Shown piece by piece: positions 1 to 6,503 of a DNA stretch of 14,335 nt; position 1 is the stretch's first letter; every line of letters begins with the position of its first letter. The notes under the pieces are model-generated. The model did not search any database. It had not been told where the DNA came from and saw only the letters and a program-made list of their open reading frames with translations. The DNA lies in contig JAMDBG010000099.1 of NCBI GenBank assembly GCA_023487865.1, positions 1 to 14,335 on the forward strand, written 5' to 3'. Source of the stretch: Deltaproteobacteria bacterium. GTDB lineage: Bacteria > Desulfobacterota > Syntrophia > Syntrophales > UBA5619. The position numbers were made by a program, and so were the translations under genes.

Positions 1-59
1 CACCAGCTGTCCTTTGTGGAGGATGACCACGTTGGCGATGCAGGATTCGGTGATCTCCC
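1..59. repeat. Inverted copy of bases 1129-1187 (left-edge fold-back)
   Basis: Reading the reverse complement of bases 1-59 gives exactly bases 1129-1187, which lie in the PabC part of the pabBC gene immediately downstream. The match stops at base 60, and base 60 is also where the PabB reading frame begins to read sensibly (Ser-Pro-Trp-Glu-Phe-Phe, then the conserved Pro-Tyr-Gly-Ala-Phe-Leu-Asp). In that frame an in-frame TGA lies at 51-53, inside the copied segment. The normal upstream part of PabB has therefore been replaced by an inverted piece of the same gene. A chimeric or fold-back read at a contig end is the simplest explanation; a real inversion is possible. Confidence 0.9.
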
Positions 60-1376
60 TGGGAGTTTTTTCTCAGGACATGCCGCGACGCCCCCTACGG
101 GGCCTTTCTGGACGCCGATCCGTATTTTCTCTGCTCCGCTTCACCCGAGCTCTTCTTCAACCTCCGGGATGAGCATATCTTTTCAAAACCGATGAAAGGA
201 ACGGCCGCCCGGGGGAGAACCCTTGCCGAGGACATCGACAACGCCCGATGGCTGTATGAATCCGAAAAGAATCGGGCGGAAAACGTAATGATCGTGGACA
301 TGATCCGCAACGACCTGGGGCGAATCGCCCGCTCCGGGAGCGTGGACGTCCCCCGACTGTACGAGATCGAAAAATATGCAACGGTCTGGCAGATGACCTC
401 CACCGTTGAAGCCCTGACCGCAGCATCCTTTCCGGAGATCCTGCGGGCGCTGTTCCCCTGCGCCTCCATCACCGGCGCCCCGAAGGTCAAGACCATGGAG
501 ATCATCGCCGCCCTCGAAACGACACCGCGATCCATCTACACCGGAACCATCGGCTTCATCGGTCCGGACCGCCAAGCCCGTTTCAACGTGGCGATCAGGA
601 CCACCCTCATCGATACCCGCACCGGACACGCCGAGTTCGGCGTCGGCGGCGGGATCGTCTGGGACTCGACAGCCCGGGAAGAATACGAGGAGTGCCTCGA
701 TAAGGCGAAAATCGTCCTTAATCCCCTTCCCTCCCGCCCATTCCAACTGCTGGAGACGCTTCTCTGGACGCACGATGAGGGGTACTTCCTCGAGGCGCGC
801 CATCTCGAACGCCTGCGCGACTCGGCCCGCTATTTCGACTATCCCTATGATGACCGGCGGATTCGCGACGCCCTCGCTGAGGCAGGAGTCGCGAAGTTTC
901 CCGGCAGCCGCCGAGTCCGTCTACTCCTGTCGAAAGACGGGACGGTCGAGTGCCGCGCCATGCCGCTCGATCAGTCCACAGGACTTCCCCTGAAGGTGCG
1001 GCTTGCGCTGGAGCCGGTCGATTCCCGTGATCCCTTCCTCTATCACAAGACCACCCGACGCGATCTCTACGAACGGGCAAAGGCCGCTTTCCCTGACGCC
1101 GACGACGTCCTTCTTTACAACGAGGCGGGGGAGATCACCGAATCCTGCATCGCCAACGTGGTCATCCTCCACAAAGGACAGCTGGTGACACCACCTGTAC
1201 GCTGTGGCCTGCTCAACGGCGTCTATCGCCGGGAGTTGCTGGAGCGAGGCGAGATCTCGGAAGAAACGGTGGACCTTTCGACACTGCTGCGGGCAGACAA
1301 GATGTTCCTGATCAACTCCGTGCGCAAATGGCGGGAGGCCTGTCTCATGCCGCAATGCGGATGTGAGCCATTATGA
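60..1376 (+). CDS. pabB: Bifunctional aminodeoxychorismate synthase component I / aminodeoxychorismate lyase (PabB-PabC fusion), 5'-truncated
   Basis: This enzyme would convert chorismate to 4-amino-4-deoxychorismate (with a glutamine amidotransferase partner not in the window) and then release pyruvate to give p-aminobenzoate for folate. The chorismate-binding domain is visible from base 60: PYGAFLD, SASPELFF, then PMKGTAARG, whose Lys in the P-x-K-G-T motif separates PabB from TrpE (PIAGT). DMIRNDLGR, SITGAPK and the glycine-rich GVGGGIVWDS follow. From about base 740 a class IV aminotransferase-fold domain begins, with the likely PLP lysine in YHKTTRR and the NEAGEITES motif. The ATG at 192 is only the Met inside the PMKGT motif and is not a real start; the first 250 or so PabB residues are missing because of the left-edge rearrangement. 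The stop overlaps the next gene by ATGA (1373-1376), so the two are probably translationally coupled. Confidence 0.92.
   Translation, partial: WEFFLRTCRDAPYGAFLDADPYFLCSASPELFFNLRDEHIFSKPMKGTAARGRTLAEDIDNARWLYESEKNRAENVMIVDMIRNDLGRIARSGSVDVPRLYEIEKYATVWQMTSTVEALTAASFPEILRALFPCASITGAPKVKTMEIIAALETTPRSIYTGTIGFIGPDRQARFNVAIRTTLIDTRTGHAEFGVGGGIVWDSTAREEYEECLDKAKIVLNPLPSRPFQLLETLLWTHDEGYFLEARHLERLRDSARYFDYPYDDRRIRDALAEAGVAKFPGSRRVRLLLSKDGTVECRAMPLDQSTGLPLKVRLALEPVDSRDPFLYHKTTRRDLYERAKAAFPDADDVLLYNEAGEITESCIANVVILHKGQLVTPPVRCGLLNGVYRRELLERGEISEETVDLSTLLRADKMFLINSVRKWREACLMPQCGCEPL
1129..1187. repeat. Internal partner of the left-edge inverted repeat
   Basis: These 59 bases encode the PabC stretch around ITESCIANVVILHKGQL and are in their natural reading frame here, so this is the original and bases 1-59 are the copy. 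The identity is complete over the 59 bases, with no divergence. Confidence 0.9.
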
Positions 1377-2284
1377 CGCAACAATCCATCCGGCCCGCTT
1401 ATCTCACGCTCCTTCCCGGAGCCCTTGCGGACAAGGTCCGTCAAGCAGAGGCGATCCTCAAGGACTGCGTCCTCTGTCCGCGGGGGTGCCGCATCGACCG
1501 GACAGCGGGAGAGTTGGGCTTCTGCAGGACCGGGGACAAACCCGTTGTATCGAGTTGGGGACCCCACTTTGGCGAAGAGAGGCCCCTCGTCGGAATGCAC
1601 GGCTCGGGGACGATTTTCTTCGCTCATTGCAATCTTGGCTGCATCTTCTGTCAAAACCACACGATCAGCCATCTCGGCGAGGGAAGCGAGATATCCCACG
1701 AAAGGCTGGCCGGCATCATGCTGGAGCTCCAAGACAGAGGTTGCCACAACATCAACCTCGTCACGCCGACCCATCAGACGCCTATGATACTGCGTTCTCT
1801 CTCGATCGCGATCGATGAGGGTCTTTCCATCCCGATCGTTTACAACTGCGGCGGGTACGAGTCCCTGGAACTCATCCAACTCCTCGACGACGTGATCGAC
1901 ATCTACATGCCTGATATCAAGTATGCAGACACGGAACCGGCGCTTCATTATTCGAAAGCCGCCGCCTACCCGGCCGTCGCCAAGGCGGCATTAAAGGAAA
2001 TGCGTCGCCAGGTCGGCGATCTTGTGCTGGATAAAAGAGGCATCGCCCTGCGGGGGCTTCTGGTGCGCCACCTCGTCCTTCCCGGAGGCGCCGCCGGAAC
2101 CCGGGAGGTCGTGAAATTCATCGCCGAGGAGATATCAAGGAACACCTATGTCAACATCATGGACCAGTACCATCCCTGCTACCGTGCCTACGACGAACCT
2201 CCCCTTGATCGGCGGATCACGGCGAACGAATATGCCGAAGCCGTCAAACTCGCACTCGATGCAGGCCTCAACCGGCTGGACTGA
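1373..2284 (+). CDS. PflX-like radical SAM protein (COG1313 type), function unknown
   Basis: A 303-residue radical SAM protein of the kind often annotated as a pyruvate formate-lyase activating enzyme homologue. The SAM-cluster motif C-x3-C-x2-C is present as CNLGCIFC (Cys86, Cys90, Cys93). Ahead of it is a second conserved cysteine set, Cys32, Cys35, Cys39 and Cys51, typical of the PflX family and able to bind another metal centre. Other family blocks are GPHFGEE, GCHNINLVTPTH, YNCGGYES and DIYMPDIKY. No glycyl-radical enzyme gene lies nearby, so classical PFL activation is not supported by context. The start ATG overlaps the stop of pabBC, which suggests co-expression with p-aminobenzoate synthesis; the ribosome site is weak, consistent with coupling. 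The family assignment is firm; the substrate is not known to me. Confidence 0.88.
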   Translation: MTQQSIRPAYLTLLPGALADKVRQAEAILKDCVLCPRGCRIDRTAGELGFCRTGDKPVVSSWGPHFGEERPLVGMHGSGTIFFAHCNLGCIFCQNHTISHLGEGSEISHERLAGIMLELQDRGCHNINLVTPTHQTPMILRSLSIAIDEGLSIPIVYNCGGYESLELIQLLDDVIDIYMPDIKYADTEPALHYSKAAAYPAVAKAALKEMRRQVGDLVLDKRGIALRGLLVRHLVLPGGAAGTREVVKFIAEEISRNTYVNIMDQYHPCYRAYDEPPLDRRITANEYAEAVKLALDAGLNRLD

Positions 2285-2355
2285 ATGGTAATGCCCAACA
2301 TGTAACAACAGGAGAAAACAAGGGCACTTCATTCAATAAGAATAGGGAATATTAA

Positions 2356-3201
2356 ATGAACACGAATATAAAATCTTCCCGATCAAAATGGGCCAGTCCA
2401 TGGATTTACTTTGCAATAGCTTTTGGCTTCACGTGGCTCATCGAGATAGTGTGGGCGCTATCGGGGATCGGTCTGGAGACCACCTCTGGCCAAGCACTGC
2501 TGATTCTTGCCGCATCCGGCCCCGCGATAGCCGCCATTGGTCTCACCTACCTCACACAGGACAAAATGGGCAGACGTGATTACTGGCTGCGCATTATTGA
2601 CCTAAGGAGGATCAGCACCGGATGGTACTTGGTTATCTTTTTCTTGGTTCCCGCTCTCTATGGCCTTTCCGCACTGCTGGATTTCCTTTCGGGTGGAAGC
2701 GGAGCGGCATGGGGAAAGACGGTAAGGCAACTGACCATTATTCCATCTTTGCTGACCATGTTTCTCACCCCCTTCCTCGAAGAATTGGGCTGGCGCGGCT
2801 ACGCTCTGGAACGGCTGCAATCGAGATGGAGTGCATTGGTCTCCAGCCTGACCTTGACCGTTTTATGGGCACTATGGCACATGCCGCTCTCTTTTATCAA
2901 AGGGACCTACCAGTACAGTCTTGGGATTGGATCGCTGGGATTCTGGACGTTCATACTAGGATTCTTTCCTCTGACGCTTCTATTCACATGGATCTTCAAC
3001 AACAATAACCGCAGCACGTTATCAGCTATATTGTTCCATTGCGTGATCAATGCCACAAGCGAGCTGTTCTCACTGACGGAGCGGGCATATGCCTATTCAA
3101 TAATATTGTGGTATGTGGCAGCGATTGCCGTTATCGCGATATGGGGACCGAGGACACTGAAGCGGCAGGATAAAAGCCAACACGGGGCAGGAGTGGTTTG
3201 A
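2356..3201 (+). CDS. CPBP-family intramembrane metalloprotease (CAAX prenyl protease 2/Rce1-like)
   Basis: A 281-residue multi-spanning membrane protein with the three CPBP/Abi signatures: EELGWRG (Glu142, Glu143, Arg147), a LWALWHMP segment (His175), and ILFHCVINAT (His228, Asn232). These residues form the putative metal site within the membrane. Hydrophobic helices occur near residues 16-38, 46-65, 88-110, 160-178, 192-214 and 246-264. Bacterial members process membrane peptides, act in bacteriocin self-immunity or have no known role. It starts 71 bases after the radical SAM gene, and a weak purine-rich site (AGGG) lies about 8 bases before the ATG. By hand count two 60-base lines of this gene have about 47 and 55 percent GC, against 67 percent in a line of the preceding gene, so it may be a later arrival. 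Its substrate cannot be told from the sequence. Confidence 0.88.
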   Translation: MNTNIKSSRSKWASPWIYFAIAFGFTWLIEIVWALSGIGLETTSGQALLILAASGPAIAAIGLTYLTQDKMGRRDYWLRIIDLRRISTGWYLVIFFLVPALYGLSALLDFLSGGSGAAWGKTVRQLTIIPSLLTMFLTPFLEELGWRGYALERLQSRWSALVSSLTLTVLWALWHMPLSFIKGTYQYSLGIGSLGFWTFILGFFPLTLLFTWIFNNNNRSTLSAILFHCVINATSELFSLTERAYAYSIILWYVAAIAVIAIWGPRTLKRQDKSQHGAGVV

Positions 3202-3213
3202 TGGTAGCGGGTA

Positions 3214-3525
3214 GTGACAACCGGCACCCAGCCCATCCCACTGTATCTAAAGTGCGAGAATCACTATCCCTTTCAGAAAACACGGTGTACACTGTGCAGC
3301 AACCGGCAGGAGGTCTTCCATATAGGCGGGCGGACCATTCCCGTGCGTTTCGATATTCCCGATGATCGGCCGGAAAGCCGTTTCCTCCGGGAGAATGGAA
3401 AGGCTTATATCAAGTGGAATCTTTCAGTCCGCGTGAGGGCGACCGTCATCGACTGCCTTGCCGTCTTTAAGGTTCGCGTATCCCGCCTATCGATTCAAAG
3501 ACCTAAGGTGTTCATTCCCCTTTGA
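3214..3525 (+). CDS. Unrecognised small ORF or gene remnant with Cys-x2-Cys
   Basis: An open frame of 103 codons beginning at GTG, just after an in-frame TAG at 3205, so no longer start is available. The first 85 or so residues look protein-like: CENHYPF, CTLC, RTIPVRFDIP and SRFLRENGKAYIKWNL, with a possible zinc-binding cysteine group (Cys14, Cys25, Cys28). The tail looks less like protein and runs 14 bases into the 3' end of the convergent enoyl-CoA hydratase gene. No convincing Shine-Dalgarno sequence precedes the GTG. I do not recognise the family. It may be a small gene or a decayed piece of a larger one; it is the only candidate in the gap 3202-3511. Confidence 0.35.
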   Translation: MTTGTQPIPLYLKCENHYPFQKTRCTLCSNRQEVFHIGGRTIPVRFDIPDDRPESRFLRENGKAYIKWNLSVRVRATVIDCLAVFKVRVSRLSIQRPKVFIPL

Positions 3526-4309
3526 AGACAGGCTTTCGTTTTTCGACGAATGCGGCCAGAGCTTCCTGTCGGTCTTTTGTCGGGATGGTCACCTCATAGG
3601 CTTTCGATTCCAGTGGGAGGGCCACCCCGAGGGATGCATCCATTCCGCAGTTGATGGCGAACTTCGCCTGGGCGACGCCGACGGGACCGTTTTTCGCGAT
3701 CTCCCGGGCGATCTCCAGGGCGGCGGACATGACCTGATCCGGCTCCACGACCCTGTTGACGAGGCCGATCGCCAGGGCCGTCTGGGCGTCGATTCTCCGT
3801 GCCGTGAAGATGAGCTCTTTGGCTCTGGCGGTCCCGACGATCCTCGGCAGCCGCTGAGTCCCCCCTGCTCCCGGGATGATCGCCAGGCTCGTCTCGGTGA
3901 GCCCCATGACGGCGGTGGCGGCGGCGATGCGTATGTCGCAGGCCAGGGCCAGTTCCAGCCCCCCGGCCAGGGCGTAGCCGTTGATCGCGGCAATCACCGG
4001 GACACGCACCTGCTCCACGGCGGTGAAGGTGTTGCGGATGGTGAAGATAAACCGGCGGACCTGATCGTGGGTCATGGTCCGGCGCTCCTTCAGGTCGGCC
4101 CCGGTGGAGAAGGAGGCCTTCTTCGGGTCCTCGCTTGCTGCACCGGTGATGATGATACAGCGGAGCTGCATATCGAAATTTGCCTCGCGGATCGCATCGG
4201 CAAGCGCGCTGAGCAGATCGCTGTTGAAGCAGTTCATCGCCTCGGAGCGGTTCAGCGTGAGGATCAGGATCCCTTCTTCCGTCTTTTCCTGCAGTAGAAT
4301 TTCAGCCAT
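3512..4309 (-). CDS. Enoyl-CoA hydratase/isomerase family protein, methylglutaconyl-CoA hydratase-like
   Basis: A crotonase-fold hydratase of about 265 residues that adds water across an enoyl-CoA double bond. The oxyanion-hole segment FSTGADLKER, the first catalytic Glu in GGLELALACDI and the second Glu in LTETSLAIIPGAGGTQRLPR are all present (Glu121 and Glu141 when counted from the upstream ATG). The ADLKER block, the MGLTET-LAIIPG block and the ending TIPTKDR-EALAAF-EKRKP-FKGE closely match what I recall of the AUH/methylglutaconyl-CoA hydratase group, which acts in leucine breakdown. An ATG two codons upstream (4315) directly abuts the AAGGAG at 4316-4321, whereas the ATG at 4309 sits six bases from it, so 4309 is preferred. 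It lies about 48 bases downstream of the carboxyltransferase gene on the same strand. A generic fatty-acid hydratase is the main alternative. Confidence 0.9.
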   Translation of the reverse strand: MAEILLQEKTEEGILILTLNRSEAMNCFNSDLLSALADAIREANFDMQLRCIIITGAASEDPKKASFSTGADLKERRTMTHDQVRRFIFTIRNTFTAVEQVRVPVIAAINGYALAGGLELALACDIRIAAATAVMGLTETSLAIIPGAGGTQRLPRIVGTARAKELIFTARRIDAQTALAIGLVNRVVEPDQVMSAALEIAREIAKNGPVGVAQAKFAINCGMDASLGVALPLESKAYEVTIPTKDRQEALAAFVEKRKPVFKGE

Positions 4310-4315
4310 ACCCAT

Positions 4316-4321
4316 CTCCTT
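4316..4321 (-). promoter_or_regulatory. Shine-Dalgarno site deciding the hydratase start
   Basis: AAGGAG on the minus strand. Six bases separate it from the ATG at 4309, and none from the ATG at 4315, which favours the shorter protein beginning Met-Ala-Glu. Confidence 0.7.
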
Positions 4322-4357
4322 ATTGTTTTAACGCCAGATGCCGGCGGCGCGATTATC

Positions 4358-6133
4358 TCAGAATTTCAAATCTCCCCATACCGATTCGCGGATCGGGACG
4401 TGCAGAGCAATCTCGAATGCCCGGGCAATCCTGTCCCGCGCCTCAGCAAAGGCGATGACGCCGTCGTGGAACAGCAGTGATCCCGTGTAGAAGGGATGCC
4501 CCTCTTCGTCGTATCGCTGCCGCATCTCCTGGCGGAAACGGGCCATCTCCTCCTCGTTGACCGCCCCCCCTTTGTCGGTGATGTTCTTGCGTCGGACCGT
4601 CTCCAGGATGAATCCGGCCGTCTCGCCGGACATGACCGTCGTTCGGCCGCGCATATTGGTGAAGGCGAATCGGGGCTTGAAGGCGCGGCCGCACATCCCG
4701 TAATTGGCCGCTCCGTGGTCGGGGCCGATGACGTAGGTCACCTTCGGGACCTCCAGGCAGCTGCAGGCGCGGACCATGTCGGCGCCGTACTTGCCGATCC
4801 CCCCCCACTCTTCTGCCTTCCCCACCATGTAGCCAGGCGAGCCCTGAAGGAAGAGGACGGGGATGCGGGAGTTGCCGCAGCGGATCATCCATTCCGTGGC
4901 CTTCCGGGCCGCCTCGATGTAGATCATCCCGCCGGCGTTGGAGGCAACCACCCCCACTGGGATCCCTTTGAGCCACATCTTCCCGCAGACGATCGACTCA
5001 CCTTTTGCCAGTCCATACCCGGGCTTGTATTCGTGAAAATAACCGTCGTCGGCCAGGCACCGGATCGTGTCTTGGATGGGGATATGCTGGTAGGTGTTGA
5101 CGGGGCTTGTCCGCATCATTTCGCGATAGTCCTGCCGGGGTTCGCGGGGCGCGCGCCGCTCGATGTAGAGCTTCTGCGACGGCTCGAAAGCCATCATCTG
5201 CCGGAGCTTTTCGATCCCCTCCTCCTGGCTTTTGACCAAATGGTCGCAGCCGCCGGAGTGTTGGGTGTGGACATAGGCACCGCCCAGGTCCTCCATCGAG
5301 ACCGTCTCGCCGATGGCCGATTTCACCATCGGCGGACCGGCGAGAAAGGCGTAGGCGAGTTTTTCGATCATGATCGATTCCGAGGCGAGATAGACGATGT
5401 AGGCGCCGCCGGCGGTGTTCCCGCCGGTGGAGAGGGTGTATTGCTTGATCCCTTTTGCCGACATCCGGCACATGTTGTAGAACATAGTCCCGAAATGGCC
5501 GTCGTCGGCGAAACAGCCGGCCTGGAGCGGCAGATTGATGCCGCCGGAATCGGCGATATAAATGCAGGGAAGGCCGCACTGCTCGGCGATCGCCTGGGCC
5601 CTCATGTGTTTCTTGAGTGTTATTGGAAAATACGTGCCTGCTGCATAACGATTTTCATTAGCAAAGATCATGCAGTCCTTACCCTCAACGACGCCGACGC
5701 CGGTGACAACACCCCCGCCGGGAATGTGGCCGCGTCTCTCCTCCTCATAGACCGGCCCGCCGAAGAGACGTTTCTTGCCGATCTCATAGCCGGCGTCAAT
5801 CCCCAGCTCGAAAAATTCTGTTCCGGGATCGATCAAGAGCCCGATGAGTTCGCGCATCGGTTTTTTCCCCTGCTTGGCCAGGCGCTCCACCTGTTCTGGC
5901 CCGCCGATATCATAAGCCTCCCGGCGGTGGGCCAACAAGAGCGCATCCTGCTCCTCCCAGTGCCTGAGATTGGCCTCTCGCTCCTGCTCCCGTCTCTCCG
6001 CTCGCGTCAGCCGCGTCTTTGTTTCTTCCACCATCGTCGGCATACCTCCTTCATCGATCGGACCCATTATGAGACCTTCATCCGTCGGTAACATCGGATC
6101 CTGAAAGTACAGATTGAAGCCCTTGGGAGTCAT
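4358..6133 (-). CDS. Acyl-CoA carboxylase carboxyltransferase (beta) subunit, methylcrotonyl/propionyl-CoA carboxylase-like
   Basis: The carboxyltransferase half of a biotin-dependent acyl-CoA carboxylase, moving CO2 between carboxybiotin and an acyl-CoA. Two crotonase-like halves are seen: an N-terminal one with SGGINLP and the oxyanion loop GGNTAGGAY (residues 237-245), then AGPPMVKSAIGE and DLGGAYVH; and a C-terminal one with GYMVGKAEEWGGI and GAANYGMCGRAF (about 474-485). The linker motif HEYKPGYG (367-374) is more like glutaconyl-CoA decarboxylase subunit A than MCC-beta. Biotin carboxylase and biotin carrier genes are not in the window. The longest frame starts at 6133 (591 aa), but a perfect AAGGAGGT (6044-6051) and a rise in GC at third codon positions point to Met34 at 6034 (558 aa). 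Following that Met is a charged, probably helical stretch (35-75). With the downstream AUH-like hydratase it suggests 3-methylcrotonyl-CoA metabolism; substrate remains inferred. Confidence 0.9.
   Translation of the reverse strand: MTPKGFNLYFQDPMLPTDEGLIMGPIDEGGMPTMVEETKTRLTRAERREQEREANLRHWEEQDALLLAHRREAYDIGGPEQVERLAKQGKKPMRELIGLLIDPGTEFFELGIDAGYEIGKKRLFGGPVYEEERRGHIPGGGVVTGVGVVEGKDCMIFANENRYAAGTYFPITLKKHMRAQAIAEQCGLPCIYIADSGGINLPLQAGCFADDGHFGTMFYNMCRMSAKGIKQYTLSTGGNTAGGAYIVYLASESIMIEKLAYAFLAGPPMVKSAIGETVSMEDLGGAYVHTQHSGGCDHLVKSQEEGIEKLRQMMAFEPSQKLYIERRAPREPRQDYREMMRTSPVNTYQHIPIQDTIRCLADDGYFHEYKPGYGLAKGESIVCGKMWLKGIPVGVVASNAGGMIYIEAARKATEWMIRCGNSRIPVLFLQGSPGYMVGKAEEWGGIGKYGADMVRACSCLEVPKVTYVIGPDHGAANYGMCGRAFKPRFAFTNMRGRTTVMSGETAGFILETVRRKNITDKGGAVNEEEMARFRQEMRQRYDEEGHPFYTGSLLFHDGVIAFAEARDRIARAFEIALHVPIRESVWGDLKF
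6044..6051 (-). promoter_or_regulatory. Strong Shine-Dalgarno site inside the 5' end of the carboxyltransferase frame
   Basis: AAGGAGGT, a full match to the 16S anti-Shine-Dalgarno, lies directly before ATG (6043) and nine bases before the next ATG (6034), both in frame. It also encodes part of Asp-Glu-Gly-Gly in the long frame, so chance is possible. The codons upstream of it have mixed third positions while those downstream are mostly G or C, which supports initiation here. Confidence 0.5.
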
Positions 6134-6285
6134 CTGCGGAAAATCTTCCCACCTGCCGTCCCTATCCCCAATTCAGGCAAACGCAACATGTTATCATGTA
6201 TCACTATCACTCGCCTCTTGACCTTGAATTGCATTGGGGCACCATGCTCCTCAACCCTTATCAATTCAATGACAGTTGAAAAATT

Positions 6286-6314
6286 ACTATAAATGAAGTT
6301 TGAAATAAAGTGAA
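6286..6314 (-). promoter_or_regulatory. Candidate sigma70-type promoter for the carboxyltransferase-hydratase operon
   Basis: On the minus strand TTCACT (6309-6314) and TATAGT (6286-6291) are separated by 17 bases in an AT-rich stretch. The -10 matches the consensus at five of six positions and the -35 at four. Transcription would begin near 6279, giving a leader of about 145 bases to the ATG at 6133 or about 245 bases to the one at 6034. Confidence 0.45.
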
Positions 6315-6338
6315 TTGCGAAGTCGTGATAAATTCCCC

Positions 6339-6367
6339 TTGACACTCAAAGCTCCTTTACCTATCCT
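6339..6367 (+). promoter_or_regulatory. Sigma70-type promoter for the HD-GYP gene
   Basis: TTGACA (6339-6344), a 17-base spacer and TATCCT (6362-6367) on the plus strand; the -35 is a perfect consensus match with ideal spacing. Transcription would begin near 6374, leaving a leader of about 130 bases before the ATG at 6504. It lies back to back with the minus-strand promoter at 6286-6314. Confidence 0.6.
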
Positions 6368-6389
6368 CTGCCCAAACAAATGCATGGTT

Positions 6390-6436
6390 CTTATCAATCA
6401 CCAGTCCCTCATGTTTTCTCTGGGTATGCCGATAAG
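6390..6436 (+). other. Possible stem-loop in the HD-GYP leader
   Basis: CTTATC (6390-6395) can pair with GATAAG (6431-6436), and inside it CCAG (6401-6404) with CTGG (6420-6423), leaving a 15-base loop. It sits wholly in the predicted 5' leader. It does not resemble the cyclic-di-GMP riboswitch consensus I know, and the stems are short. The rest of the region 6134-6503 shows no credible gene. Confidence 0.25.
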
Positions 6437-6503
6437 GACAGGTAAGGATTAAAGGGGATTTTTCAAGAAGCTGGCAGAACGTCATGAACGGGAGCGTTAT
6501 TCC

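Noticed and set aside
192..194. ATG at 192 as the start of pabBC
   Set aside because: This Met is inside the conserved PMKGT motif of PabB, and the upstream frame from base 60 encodes conserved PabB sequence.
1373..2284. Radical SAM gene as a true pyruvate formate-lyase activase
   Set aside because: The extra N-terminal cysteine group and the lack of a glycyl-radical enzyme nearby fit the uncharacterised PflX family better than PflA.
4496..6091. A 531-codon plus-strand open frame opposite the carboxyltransferase
   Set aside because: It is antisense to a gene with clear motifs along its whole length; long antisense frames are expected opposite GC-rich codons, and its translation shows no recognisable domain.
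6130..6345. A 71-codon minus-strand frame in the divergent region
   Set aside because: It overlaps the promoters on both strands and the carboxyltransferase 5' end, has no ribosome site, and its AT-rich product looks like no protein family.
6374..6503. A cyclic-di-GMP riboswitch in front of the HD-GYP gene
   Set aside because: The leader lacks the conserved core bases and tetraloop-receptor helices of the GEMM classes; only short stems can be drawn.
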